Both the position numbers and the translations under genes were made by a program. Source: Microcebus murinus (Eukaryota > Chordata > Mammalia > Primates > Cheirogaleidae). From it: DNA of 64,000 nucleotides. The notes beneath the pieces are model-generated. The model saw nothing but the letters and a program-made list of their open reading frames with translations. It ran no database searches and was not told where the DNA came from. Below are positions 1 through 11,861 of this stretch, piece after piece. How positions within the stretch are numbered: the first letter of the stretch is position 1; each line of letters starts with the position of its first letter. The stretch spans positions 49,351,501-49,415,500 of the forward strand of contig NC_134108.1 of NCBI RefSeq assembly GCF_040939455.1, written 5' to 3'.

Positions 1-406
1 TCTCTAATACTCAGCTTTATTCTTTGCTTCAGTTTTGGGTATTTTCTGTTGTTCTCAACTTCATTTATCCTATTTTTTGCTCGGGCTAAGCTACTGTCAA
101 AACTATCCAGTGAGTTCTCAATTTTACTTATTGTATTTTTAAGTTTTATAGAACATTATAGTGCATGTTTTATTATTTTTAGAGACCCAATTCTGTTGAA
201 ATTTATACATTATTTTATCCACTTTTTCTATCTTTTTCTCTGTTTCCTTGTGCATATGTAATTATTTTAGTGTCCTTGTCTGCTAATTCCAAAATCTGGA
301 TCATTTGTGGGTCTACTTTTACTGTTTGTTTTTTTTTTTCTTATTGCTTGCATTAAGAGTCCCTTACCCAAGCCTCATAATTTATTATATGCTATATTTG
401 GTGCAT
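1..406 (-). mobile_element. ancient L1 fragment, antisense (5' region)
   Basis: The T-rich plus strand includes the stretch around 262-315 ('gtccttgtctgctaattcc', then 'ggatcatttgtgggtct'). That is the familiar reverse-strand text of old mammalian L1M elements. It is cut by the window start and interrupted by the Alu at 420-727, after which it resumes. The small ORF here is not a gene. Confidence 0.55.
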
Positions 407-739
407 AAAAGAAACAGAAGGCCAGGCACAATGCTTCACACCTGTAATCCCAGCAATTGAGGATGCTGAGGCAGAAGGATTGCTTGAGGCCAAGAATTCA
501 AGACTAGCCCGGGCAACATATCAAGACCCTGTCTCTACAAAATAAATTTTAAAAAATTAGCTGGGCATGGTGGCACACACCTGCAGTCCTAGCTATTCAG
601 GACGCTGAGGCAGGAGGATCACTTGAGCCCAGGAGTTTGAGGTTACAGTGAGCTGTGATCTTGACAGTGAACTTCAGCCTAGGGTGACAGAGCAAGAGCA
701 ACACACTGCCAAAAAAAAGAAAGAAAGAAAAGAAACAGA
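407..739 (+). mobile_element. Alu (old, AluJ-like) with target-site duplication
   Basis: A diverged dimeric Alu runs from about 420 (GGCCAGGCAC) to the A-rich tail near 727. It has both arms, the A-rich linker near 540-560 and the second 'AGCTGGGCATGGTGGC' start near 560. A 12-bp duplication AAAAGAAACAGA flanks it at 407-418 and 728-739. It inserted into the antisense L1. Confidence 0.93.
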
Positions 740-1820
740 GAATGACAGTGATGTTATTTCCCCCACCATCAAGTTTTGCCTTTACTCTGTTAAATGCATA
801 ACTTGCAGGACTGATCACCTTAATCCCATGAAGAATTGGACTAGCTTGGGGCTGGATTCTGGTTTTAGCTAGACTCAGTCTACCTCTTGCTTATCCTTCT
901 TCCTCAGGTGTGGCTCTCCTGACTTTTGATTGATAGCCTGGGAGGTCTCTCTGCCTTCAGTCCTTAAACATTGTGGAAGATTCATTTCTACCCTTTGAGA
1001 AGTTTTATTTTTTGTTTCTTTCATTTATTCATTTTTACTCAAATTTGGGTTCAGTAACACTTTTGGAGGTTTCAATTTAGCTCTGTAGCTTCCTGCAGCT
1101 TCAAAATCTGGCAAAAGTCTTGAGAGAAAAACTGGCCAATTGTTTCATGCGGGCTTCCTCTCTCCAGTGGGATTTTGTCTCCTAAGCACCTCCAGAAAGA
1201 TTTTGCTCTGCCTTTCCAACTCAACTTCTTTCTTAGGTGTGGCCTTCTACGGCTTTAGGTTGAGAGCTTGACTTGTCTCTTTATTCTCATCTCAGAAATT
1301 CTGTCCTTCAAAGGTTTTGAGCTTAGTCTCTGACCTCATATAAATTCAAAATCTGGCAAAAATTTGAGGGAGAGACTTATATGTTTGATGCAGTTCCTCT
1401 CTCTAGTAGGATGTATCAACTAAATACTGCAGGATTGCAGATTTTACTCTGCCTTTCTGGACCAGCCCCCCAGTTTCCTTCAGACTCTAGCATTCAGCAA
1501 ATATCTAATGGGTATACCTGAGACTTCTGTAGATTGAAATCTGCCATTCCTGCAACCATGGCCTGCAAAAGCTCCCCTAACTTCTCTTTGTCCCATTTGA
1601 TTCCCTATGCCAAAACAGTGTCACTGTGACCAGAGTGGTAAATTCCCTAAGGAAGCAAACAGCTAGGGATTGTCAACTCACCCAGAAAGGTTCTTTCATT
1701 TCTGAAATTTTGGTTTAGTCTTTGTTACTTCCATAACTTTCCAATTCTTTAAACACATGACTTTGTAATTTGTGTGTTGTAATTCATCTTTAGTGGAAGT
1801 GTGGCCTTTCTACTAAATCC
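740..1820 (-). mobile_element. ancient L1 5' region, antisense, with diverged tandem units
   Basis: This continues the antisense L1 after the Alu. Two diverged copies of one unit sit about 330 bp apart, sharing GTGTGGC(T/C)(T/C)TC, CTTCAAAATCTGGCAAAA or a close match, CCTCTCTC(C/T)AGT and 'gattttgctctgcctttc'-like text. This resembles the repeated monomers of old L1 5' UTRs. Assignment is by style and orientation, not a database match. Confidence 0.4.
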
Positions 1821-1879
1821 TACTCAAAGTCAAAGTTTGAATCCTTACTTGCAGTACATGTGATGTACTGTAATATCTT

Positions 1880-1978
1880 TCTACTCTACTTTATTACAAA
1901 CTAACTTTTGGTCATGATCCACTAAATCAGTGTCAGGATCCACTAATGGATATAACCTACAGTTTGAGAAAAACTGGC
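1880..1978. repeat. unassigned interspersed repeat, copy 1
   Basis: 'GGTCATGATCCACTAA...GTCAGGATCCACTAATGG' followed by 'CCTACAGTTTGAGAAA' matches a diverged second copy at 10800-10890 ('GACAATCCACTAATATTATATGACCTACAGTTTGAAAAACACTG' in style). It looks like the end of a DNA-transposon MITE. The family is not named with confidence. Confidence 0.4.
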
Positions 1979-2312
1979 CTAATAGATCTCTGGGATAAAC
2001 TAAGGTATCTGAAAGAGGAGGCTCATCTAAGGAATATAGGTTAAATGAATCTTCTCAGTATTATATGAATTTTTGAACTGTAGAATTTTGCCTATATTTT
2101 CCCTTGAGGTCTGACAGTTTCTGCATCCGGCTTAACTTTTCACTGAAATGCCCTCGTAAAATTAATTTTGTTCTACCTTTTTTCTCCAATCCTTTTTCTC
2201 AGTCAAAATTTTCTTTTTTATTATTTGTCTTAGGCACTAGTATTATATAATAAACCCATGAATTATCTTATCCTTAAGGATATGACAGTTTCCTTCAAAG
2301 AAAAAATAAAAA

Positions 2313-2680
2313 TAGGCCGGGTGCGGTGGCTCAAGCCTGTAATCCTAGCACTCTGGGAGGCCGAGGCGGGTGCATTGCTCGAGGTCAGGAGTTCGAAACC
2401 AGCCTGAGCAAGAGCAAGACCCCGTCTCTACTATAAATAGAAAGAAATTAATTGGCCAACTAATATATATATATATATAAAATTAGCCGGGCATGGTGGC
2501 GCATGCCTGTAGTCCCAGCTACTCGGGAGGCTGAGGCAGAAGGATTACTTGAGCCCAGGAGTTTGAAGTTGCTGTGAGCTAGGCTGACGCCACGGCACTC
2601 ACTCTAGCCTGTGCAACAAAGTGAGATTCTGTCTCAAAAAAAAAATAAAAATAAAAAAAATAAATAAATAAAAATAAAAC
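2313..2680 (+). mobile_element. Alu, strepsirrhine type with TTGGCCAA insert
   Basis: GGCCGGGTGCGGTGGCTCA starts near 2315. The right arm is preceded by 'AATTGGCCAACTAA' and a TA run at 2463-2479. The A-rich tail of AAATA units ends near 2680. The tail overlaps an A-rich target, so the duplication is unclear. Confidence 0.95.
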
Positions 2681-3330
2681 ATTCCTGTTCTCCAAAGTAA
2701 CTCCCTTAAACTTTGGCTATCTCTCTTATATTATTATGTCTTTTACCTCAATAATAAATCACCTCAGTATTTGTTCATTTTTTAAAACTACCAATGACCA
2801 TAAAAAGGATGTGTGGAAGCAAAATGCTGCCCTTATCAGAATGTACATTCTAGTCAGAAAACAAAGCACCTCGCACCTGGGAGAAATAAGTGAACCAAAA
2901 CAGGATCACTGGCATTCATTTTCCCCAAATAAAAGAATCCTTAAGTTTTATTTATAAGTTACAGACTATCTTTAATGAAAGCAACCTTATTGCCAAACTT
3001 TGCAATGCTAGTAGATGAAGATCTCTGATGACCTTTGAGGCTACAACAATCACGTGACAAAACTGCTGTCTTTCCTACTGTAATCAGACAACTACAGACT
3101 TGGTAATGTTGGTCATTTTGTGTTTTTTTCTTTTTTTTTTTTTTGTATTTTTTAATTTGATGAGCTAGTCCTTTAAAAATTTTCCTTGAAAGTAAACTTC
3201 TTTTCTTAAATGCTTTGTCTCTGAGTAATTCTTTGATAATTCCATAGACTCCACCAAGATTTTGTGTATTTATCTACCAGAAGTGTATTCATCAACCAAA
3301 GCCAAATAAAACACATTGTCCATGGAAAGC
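2681..3330 (+). mobile_element. ancient LTR-like sequence, copy A
   Basis: This region has the composition and punctuation of a very old LTR. Its 3' part ('ATTTTTTAATTTGATGAGC', then 'CTTTTCTTAAATGCTTTG' and 'CTGAGTAATTCTTTGATA') is similar to 8880-9060. A family name cannot be given. The T-rich run is at 3126-3144. Confidence 0.3.
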
Positions 3331-4398
3331 AACTCAAGGGCTGTTTGAGGCATACTTTTTTCCAGTCCTAAGGATGTCTCATGCGGCAAGGTTTTAATCT
3401 AGTTGATTCTATTTCTTTTTTCTGGCTTTTTATGTTTGACTTTTGTTTCCTGGCCAAGACTGGTTTTCATGCTTGTTCTGATTTGTACACAACCACTTAT
3501 TTCTCCCTTGGTAGCAGCAGTGTTGAGAATATACATTTTAATGGTCTGTTCTTTGTGAGGTAACAAATGACAGGATATCTGATTGTACTTTAAGTTTGTC
3601 TTGAGGATTCTGTTATCTCCTGTCATCTGAGATACATCTTTTCTTTGCCTCTGGGTCTTAATGACATTGGCTTAGTCGAATTGATATCTTTCACTAAGAT
3701 GTTAGGAAGTTGTGCATATCACTCCCTATATCACTGCTTTATTTCTTGTCTCTGACCATTGATGAAACTCTGTTGTTTTTTTATGTTTATATGCTACTGT
3801 GAGTTCAAATTAATTAACAAAAGAATATTTTTTTGCTCACTAGAACAGTGAGTAGCCCTTGGAGATCTGGAGCTGCTATCATCAATCAATGACTCATGCT
3901 TTTGGTACTTTAATTACATTTGATCCATCTGTGGCCAATATTATAAACTAAAGTTGGCAGTTCTTTCTGTGTATTAATTTTTTAAAAGCCCCTTTCCTCC
4001 CCAAAAAGGAAAGCATAGTTTTTTGTAATAATCAATTTGCGATTACACGTCTTTCTCTAAAGTCAACTTTCTCTCTCCCTCAGGAAAAGGCTGGAGATTA
4101 ATCAGTCATAAAACTGTCATTTGAACACACTGTTTAAGGATATCTAATTCCAACAGACAAATTCACTATCAAAGAGAAAAAAACCATATACACAACGAAT
4201 AAAATTTGAAATTCTTTTTATGTGGTTTTAGAGCAAAGGCTAGAAACTTTAAAGGTGTTATTTGGTTTGAGTAAACATTCTGCAAATGCCTGGATTTGTG
4301 CTGGAATGGGAATGACTGTTCTGGCTTGTCTGGATTATCACGACCTCTGCAAGAAATCCGAAAGTTCTCAGTGCATACATTTTACTCTTCCCTGCCTC

Positions 4399-4430
<32 letters not shown>

Positions 4431-4660
4431 GTATAAATACACAAACAAGCCAGGTAAAGATGTGAGAAAGAGCTCTGTTAATAAACCTAAAGTTGTTCCC
4501 CAGCTCAACCCACATGTGATTGGACAAGCACTACAAAAAACATATACAAAATATGGAGAAATCCAGCTATAAACTCCCCACAGTTCCATAGCTGGCCCCA
4601 ATTAACATAGATTCATTTCTAGGATGAGGGTATACCTTTCCTGAGCACATTTGCCTATCT
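3331..4660. other. intergenic, unclassified; 27-nt A tract at 4399-4425
   Basis: I recognise no gene or repeat here. An open frame at 4222-4572 runs through an A27 tract and so gains a poly-lysine stretch. I do not recognise either flank of it. The A tract could be the tail of an old retrocopy, but I see no target-site duplication. Confidence 0.4.
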
Positions 4661-4664
4661 ATGG

Positions 4665-4857
4665 TTCTAAATTGGGAGTGATTTTTCCTGTGCTGGGGAT
4701 ACTTGACAATAACTGGGGACATTGCTGGTTGTCACAGCTGTGTGTACCTGGGTGATGCTGCTAAATATCCTATGGTGCACAGGAGAGCCCACCACGGCAA
4801 AAATTATCTGCTCAAAATGTCAATAGTTGCTGAGGTTAAGAAACCTTGCCCTGAAGA
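4665..4857 (+). mobile_element. MER20 (hAT-Charlie MITE)
   Basis: The line GGGGACATTGCTGGTTGTCACA, then 'GATGCTGCTAAATATCCTA', 'GCACAGGAGAGCCC', 'AAAATGTCAATAGTTGCTGA' and 'GGTTAAGAAACC' follows the MER20 consensus order as I know it. The left end (4665-4700) is diverged. Nonautonomous; no coding capacity. Confidence 0.8.
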
Positions 4858-5072
4858 AAAATTAATTTGATTATAAAGTCTGTTAAATCTAGAACTCCTT
4901 TTAGGGCTGGCTTATAGAGACGATTAAACACTTTTATACATTTAAAGTAAGATAATTAAAAATTTTTAGAAAAGGAATATTGAACTCATTGCTTTAAGTC
5001 TGCTGATTCTCTTAATGAATCCTATATGCAGAAGAAAAAAAATGTTTAGCTATGAGTTAAAAATAGCCTTGT

Positions 5073-5372
5073 TTGGCCGGGTATGGTGGCTCATGCCTGT
5101 AATCCTAGCACTCTAGGAGGCAGAGGAGAGAGGATTGCCTGGGCTCAGGAGTTCGAGACCAGCCTGAGCAAGAACCAGACCCTGTCTCTACTAAAAATAG
5201 AAAAAATTAGTTGGGCATGGTGGTGCATGCCTGTAGTCCCAGCTACTAGGGAGGCTGAGGCAGGAGGATTGCCTGATCCCAGGAGTTTGAGGTTGCTATG
5301 AGATAAGCTGACGCCAGAACACTCTAGCCTGGCAACAGAGCGAGACACTCACTGTCTCAAAAAACAACCCAA
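5073..5372 (+). mobile_element. Alu dimer
   Basis: Begins GGCCGGGTATGGTGGCTCA near 5074. The arms are joined at 'CTACTAAAAATAGAAAAAAT' followed by TTAGTTGGGCATGGTGG. It lacks the TTGGCCAA insert, so it belongs to an older subfamily than 2313-2680. The short A tail is interrupted by C. Confidence 0.93.
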
Positions 5373-6261
5373 AAAACCTGTACTGATGTTTTTAAATCGG
5401 TATACCTAGGTTAGACAACCTGGCTTCCTCACATTGTCAAAGAGCATAAAAATTCTGCTGAGAACTTCCCTCTTGAGATTTCCCAAAATCAAAATTCTCT
5501 GTATAGATCTTGATGGTCAATGTCAGAATAAAGACATAGGGGATCTGTGATTGGCTAATTTCTGAGATTCCTCCCAACACTTGCCTGTACTCTTTTTCTG
5601 TTCCTCACCCTTTGCCTTTAAAGAAACACTTTCTATGAGTATGCTCTGCGGAGTCGTGAATTTTTGAATATCTAACCTTATGAAAATTTTGTGGAGATAC
5701 TCAACAAATACTTCTTGAATGAATAAATGATGAAACAAACAAATAAAAATGGCTATATGTCTCCTCCTTGATTTTATCACAGTGTAAATTCAAATTTTAG
5801 CACATCATTCTAACATAGGCAAAATTTGGGTTTGTTTTCTCATGGAAAGTCAAATTAATTAATGTTTATAGAAATTTACCTAATTTCTAAGCTGATATTA
5901 AATTGAGTTGTTTAATAATCTTTGGATACAGATTATTAACACAAGCAATTTGTGTAGGCAAGTAATTTGTAGAGAATAAAAAAATATGGGGTCATCAAAA
6001 AACAGTTTTAATATATCCTTACTTTTGTTTTCATACATTGCAATTGACCATCAATGAATAGGTTGAAAGGATATATAAATAACTGAGATATGTTGGTAGA
6101 CATGTTCATTATATTTAAGAAATGTAAAATAATTTTTGTGTGTCTGTGGAGGGGTTATGTATGCAAAATAATGGATTTTTTGTTTGTCTCTCATGAGAAA
6201 GGAGAGTCATTTCTCTTAAAGTGAAAATTTAATTCAGAATGTGAAAGAAACTATTAAAAGA

Positions 6262-6332
6262 TAAGGAGTTATCCTCCTGCCTCAGCCTCCTGAGACTATA
6301 GGATTGTACCACCATGCCTGGCCAACTCCAGA
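6262..6332 (-). mobile_element. Alu fragment
   Basis: A short antisense piece reads 'ATCCTCCTGCCTCAGCCTCC' and ends 'CCACCATGCCTGGCCAA'. About 10 nt of the usual arm are missing in the middle. Too short to subfamily. Confidence 0.6.
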
Positions 6333-6724
6333 TTTTTTATTAGCTCAAAACTACTGTAAAAAGTATTCTTCTTATCAATGAGTCCTTAATATAAAAAGAA
6401 CTTGCTAATCAGTAATAAGTTTAACCTGTGTTAATTATGTATAACATAAGATGTATTAATATAATATATAACAATATATTTTAGCAATTGTGTAACTTCC
6501 AGGTTTGACAGAAGCATTCATGGTCACATACAAAGACTCTACAGGGAGTAGACTCACAGGAACAAACTCTTCAGTATAAGCTGATATCAGCAAAACAAAG
6601 AGATATCTGTCATACTACCAAAGGATGAGTCAAGATTCTTTAAATATGCAAGTAGATAACTTTATGAAAATTGTTTTACCCCAAATCAAAAAGAATCACC
6701 TAGAACTAAATGAATTAAGTGCAC

Positions 6725-7095
6725 TGTCTTCAACAGAATAACACAGACTAAGTAATTTCTAAAGAACAGAAATTAATTTCCTCATAGTTCTGAAGGCTGG
6801 GAAATCCAAGGTCAAGGTGATGGCATCTGGTGAGGGCCTTCTTGCTGTGTAATCCCATGGTAGAAGGCTGAAGGGCAAGAGTGGGAGAGAGAGAGAAAAG
6901 GGGAGCCAAACTCATCCTTTTATAAGGAAATCCACTCCTGCAGTAATGGCATTAATCCATTCATGAGAGCAGAGCCTTTGTGGCCTAAGCATCTCTTGTT
7001 AGGCCTCACCTCCCAACACTGTTTCATTGGGGATTAAGTTTCTAACTCATGTTTTTTGAAGGATGTATTCAAATGTTCTATTTCTAACAGGCATA
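6725..7095 (-). mobile_element. MaLR-type LTR (MST/MLT1-like), antisense
   Basis: The plus strand shows the reverse-strand signature of MaLR LTRs: 'GACTAAGTAATTTCTAAAGA', 'TCCTCATAGTTCTGAAGGC', 'GGTGAGGGCCTTCTTGCTG', 'AACTCATCCTTTTATAAGG', 'CATTAATCCATTCATGAG' and 'CCTCCCAACACTGTTTCATT'. It is a solitary LTR remnant with no internal region or open frame. Confidence 0.75.
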
Positions 7096-7214
7096 TAAGA
7101 AAAATTCCTTTTTTCATCTTAAACTTTCAATAGGCTATCCTTGAATAAACTAGAATGAAATATTCTTTAAATGGTATCATGTTCTAATGGACCCTTTAGA
7201 AATCAGATCAATGA

Positions 7215-7389
7215 AAATTATTTTTAGAGATGAGGTCTTGATATGATGCCCAGGCAGAGTGCAGTGGCTGTTACTAAGTGTGATCATAGTACACTACAGC
7301 CTCAAATTCCTGACCTCAAGCAATCCTCCTCCGTCCTCAGCCTCTCTGAGTGGCTGGGACTACAGGCATGCACCAACTTGCTTAGCCAA
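7215..7389 (-). mobile_element. FLAM (7SL-derived free left Alu monomer), antisense
   Basis: On the minus strand it reads a single 7SL-like arm, then 'CTGTAGTGTACTATGATCAC' and 'AACAGCCACTGCACTCTGCC'. The AATAGCCACTGCACTCCAGCC block marks free left monomers and not dimeric Alus. No second arm is present. Confidence 0.75.
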
Positions 7390-8074
7390 TAAAAATTCTT
7401 ACTATAATTTATAAGTAATGCATTGTCAGGAAAATGATAAAAATAATGATTCTGTAGAAAATGACATTAAAAAGTATATAAGCAATAATAAAAATGGCTA
7501 AATGTTATACAAAGTGTCTTTATTAAGTTCCTTTACGTTTCATAGCCACGTGGCTATTTGCATAGGTTCAATAAGAAACTGTTCTCCTTCCTACCAGGCA
7601 ATAATTAACAAATTACTTTTGTAATCATGACCCATGCCACAAATCTCATTGAAGTGGCATGGCAGGCCCATTACTAAGTAGCACAGTAACAACTTGGTTG
7701 AGGTGAACTGGATGGTTCTTGGTTCCTGATTTCAGTATGTGAACAATATCTAACACACAAAAGTAATGACAACCTTATGAACTTTACAAAGCTTTCAAAG
7801 TTTACTCCTAAGTTTTAGTAACACATGGCTCTAGCTTTATTAACCAGCCTACAAGAAGGTCTTTGTGTATTAAGCATCACCTTTTACCTTTTACGACACT
7901 TACGTAATAAAACCAAACATCAAAGTAATGATACTGAATCAGAAAATCACTATGCAAATTTATGCTTAAATCCATGCTTTAGAAGAAAATTTGAAGGCAA
8001 AATTGATACCTTAACTAGAGGTCATGATGCGTAAGCAATACACATCATATTCGATAGAAAACCAAATAAAACAA

Positions 8075-8690
8075 CACTGCAGTAAAGGATCAACACAGCA
8101 GGTCTTGATTGTGTAAACCCTTCAGGTTCCAAAGAAATGTTTGGCCCTTCAACAGCTCCAGGAAGGTAACCTCTAAGTCCTTGGAATAGCCTGCCTAATA
8201 TGAGTGTTTTTGTTTACCTGGGACCTTAGGCCGTGTGAGATAGTCTAAGCTAACAATGTGATTTTATGGTGGGGTCTTTGGGCCATGCGGTATCAGCTTG
8301 ATCTTTGGAGGGGTTGCTGACTGAAGGTCAACCATGTGAGCAGTCAGCCTTGCCATGCCTACGTGACCAACCCTTGAGGAAAAAACTATACACCAAGGCT
8401 TGGAGGGAGCTTCCCCAGGTAGCAATACTCCAAGAATGTTGTAGTAAGTTGTTGCTGTAGAATTAAGTGCTGTCTGCAAGACTTCACTGGAAAAGGACAA
8501 CTGGAAGCTTGTGCTTGGTATCTCCTGGATTTTGCTCTATGTTCCTTTTTTCAGTTGCTGATTTTAATCTGCATTCTTTCACTATAATATACCATAACTG
8601 TAAGCATAACAGCTTTTCTGAATTCTGAGTCCCTCTAGTGAATCACTAAACCTGACAGTGGTCTTGGGGACTACCTGAAAGAAAACAATG
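8075..8690 (+). mobile_element. solo LTR of an ERVL-like endogenous retrovirus
   Basis: Recognisable LTR blocks appear in order: 'AGTCTAAGCTAACAATGTG', 'GGGGTCTTTGGGCCATGCGG', 'GCAGTCAGCCTTGCCATGCC', 'CAAGGCTTGGAGGGAGCTTC', 'GAAAAGGACAACTGGAAGC', a degraded poly(A) signal near 8583-8593 (AATATACC), and 'CTGACAGTGGTCTTGGGGAC' at the end. The subfamily (LTR16/LTR33-like) is uncertain. No viral coding sequence accompanies it. Confidence 0.65.
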
Positions 8691-8699
8691 AGATAAAGT

Positions 8700-9085
8700 A
8701 ACATTAACAAAAACAATCACCTTGGCTAGTTCTCATTCCCCGAGTAAATGAAATGTTGAGTCTTTCCTGTAAGTTAGTCTCTTTAATAACTATGTCCCTG
8801 ATTTTGGTAATGCTGTTGCCTGAAGATACATGATGACCTTTTTGGACATGATAATTATTTGAGAAAATTTATTCCACCATGAAAAGAATAACTAAACTTG
8901 GTGACTTTGGTATTTTGTAGTTTTTTTCCTTTAAATATTTTTCATTTTTTAATTTCATAAGCCTGTCTTTCTAAAACTTGTACTCCCTTGCAAATCCTCT
9001 TTGCATATAGACTCCTTTTCTGAATGCTTTAGTTTTTGAGTGGTTTATATTTTTATTTCTGTAGATTGTAGTTTGAATGAATAGT
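8700..9085 (+). mobile_element. ancient LTR-like sequence, copy B
   Basis: The part at 8880-9060 aligns by eye with copy A at 3115-3240: 'ATTTTTTAATTTCATAAGCC', then 'CTCCTTTTCTGAATGCTTTA' and 'TTTGAGTGGTTTA'. It abuts the solo LTR at 8075-8690. No coding capacity. Confidence 0.3.
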
Positions 9086-10117
9086 ATTTTAGTAGAATAG
9101 TTTAAGAGAATCAAACTCTACTTTTTGTGGCATATCTACCTATAGGAATGCTCTGAGAATAAGAAATCACAGACAAATATCCTACCCAAATAGCAAAGGC
9201 ACAGCCTCTTTCTACGTGACAGTCATTTTGTAAAAGACAAGAAAAAAGGACCTTGTCTGAAAATTTAGCTTAGTCCACCACTTAAATCATACCATAAGAA
9301 ACAATCAAAGTATATAATACTGATATAAATTCTTCCAAGTTTAACAGCAGAGAAATTATATACCTAACAGAACAAGTTTTTTAAAGACCAGTTATATTTG
9401 GGATTAAAGCAGACATTCCTAACCTAGAATTAATTTCTTTTAACACTGCTACTGGATTTCCCTAGCTTTAAAATTGTAGCTTAGTTCACTTTTAGAAAAT
9501 GAAAGCAATAATGCTTTTTATGTGCTCAAGCACTTCCATAGTTAAGATATTAATAATGCTATTCTCTTACATATATCACAGATTTTGGATTAGCTATCTC
9601 TGAAAATACTTTTTAAGGTACCAAAGATAGTTTTGCTTGAAATTACAAGTTATAAAACTATTCATGTTCCATAGAATTCTCAGGAGTATTTTTAAATTTA
9701 ATTTTATGTGGGTTTCCTGTGTACCAAAACGGCTTATGTTTTAAATAACACATTTGTAAAGTTAAAAGGACCTACAGTGATGAAGAGTGAAATACCTTCC
9801 AATTCAGCCAGAAGATTCTGGACAACTGCCCTGTAAACATCAATCTTGTATTTCAGGCAAGAAATGATTCACATTCTGTTCTAGTTCAGTAATAGGTTTT
9901 TCTAAGAAATACCCTACAAATCAATGTACATTTAACTTTAAGGCAAACTAACAAAAACAAAAAAACAAAACCCTTCTAAGATTTTTCAGAGCCTGTCCTA
10001 AAATTTATTTAATCAGATTAGGCAAAGTCAGGTCAAAAGTACCTTATTTTTGCTGTGATCTGAAGGTCTGGCTCATTTTACAATCACCTTTTCATAAAGA
10101 CTAAAATATTTTTAACT
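9086..10117. other. intergenic, no feature recognised
   Basis: AT-rich unique-looking sequence. I see no splice-bounded coding similarity and no repeat I can name. Confidence 0.5.
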
Positions 10118-10118
10118 A

Positions 10119-10455
<337 letters not shown>

Positions 10456-10799
10456 TGCATTTTAGGAATATAGAACAGGAAATATAATGGTATTGATTAA
10501 AATGGAACTTGTTTCTATAAAACATATAAAACTTATTCATAATAGTGTTTCTGAGATAAACAGTAGATTGCCACAAGCCATAGCAGGGGATTTGGGTATT
10601 CCTGTTTTAAACTATCCTGCTTTTCTCCACAACATCAATCAAATTCATTCTCACTATATATTCATTAAGAACCAACTTTTTCTTCTCTAAACAACATTAA
10701 GAGCTACATTCAAAGTTATAATCCAGTATTCACAATGTTTCACAAAACATTAGCTACCTTTATTATGTATGATGTGCTCTGGTATTTTCAATGCTATAT

Positions 10800-10890
10800 C
10801 ATTTTTAAAATGCTGGTAGTGACCCACTAACTTGATTTGACAATCCACTAATATTATATGACCTACAGTTTGAAAAACACTGATTTGATC
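10800..10890. repeat. unassigned interspersed repeat, copy 2
   Basis: Diverged relative of 1880-1978, sharing 'CCACTAATATTATATGACC' and 'CTACAGTTTGAAAAACACTG'. Probably a MITE end. Confidence 0.4.
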
Positions 10891-11359
10891 CAACTTATGA
10901 AGAAGCCAAAGTATAAGGAAATGGAGTGGCTTAAGTTCATAAGGAAATTAATAGCAATCATTTGCATAATTCTGTGCAAGGCAATAACTGGCCTCTAGAA
11001 TACAATTTTTCTGTATATATCTTATTTTTCTGTTTTAGTCTAAGTCATTATTGTTTGATTTTTCCCCATTTTCTTACCATTTACTTCAATGTTTCATACC
11101 CACTTATACTACTCATGCTTTTGAATTTGATACTAGTTATAGACTGGTTGTAGATAGCATATGTTTGGAATTACTAAATGAACTGGTATCTCAATCAACA
11201 AGCCTAATAGAGAGTGACAATCCTAGATGAATATTGCTACCAGGCAAAAAAGCAAGTGAAAGCTACAAAAATAAAGATCAAGAACGGAGAAATTACAAAC
11301 AGGCTAACTCCCAAAGCACTTTATCAATAGATGAGAACAAACATTTATTATAGTAGGCA

Positions 11360-11590
11360 AATATTTACTGAGCATCTGCTCTGTGGTGGTTATTATACCT
11401 CTTATGGCACCTATTGTTCTCTTTTAACTTATATACATGTCTTACCTCCCTTACCAGACTATAACTAACTTGAAGACAGAATCTACACATAATATGTCTT
11501 TGAATCTCCCATAGCATCTAGCACCGTATCTTTAGATCAATACTTGATTATTAGAGATAAATAAGTACTTGCTGAATAAGCAAGTCAAAC
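11360..11590 (+). mobile_element. L2 3' end
   Basis: 'ACTATAACTAACTTGAAGAC' and 'CATAGCATCTAGCACCGTA', then 'AATAAGTACTTGCTGAATAA', match the L2 3' end order (…GTAAGCTCCTTGAGGGCAGG…, CCTAGCACAGTGCC…, AATAAATATTTGTTGAAT). Heavily diverged. Confidence 0.55.
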
Positions 11591-11861
11591 ATACCGATAT
11601 CCAAATAAGAAACCCTTGGCATCATAATATCAAACAAAACATCATTCTGAGTACCTGTTGTCTGTGAAAACACACCCTGCCCAAGCAAATAATATTGGGC
11701 TCTTTTTAACTTGTGGTTATGCAATATATGTTCACATATCCTGGAAAGGCAATTCAGTAGAACAGCTGAACTGGGACCTGAAACAGCAGTGCCCAATCCA
11801 ATATGTTCACTTGGGTAAGACCACCAAATAAGGTTAATGTATTTTCATGCAATAAAATTAC

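Noticed and set aside
4222..4572. Possible protein-coding gene of 116 aa
   Set aside because: The frame stays open only through a homopolymer A tract. There is no recognised family, start context or splice support.
7215..7389. 7SL RNA gene
   Set aside because: It lacks the 7SL S domain and has the free-left-monomer junction, so it is a SINE.
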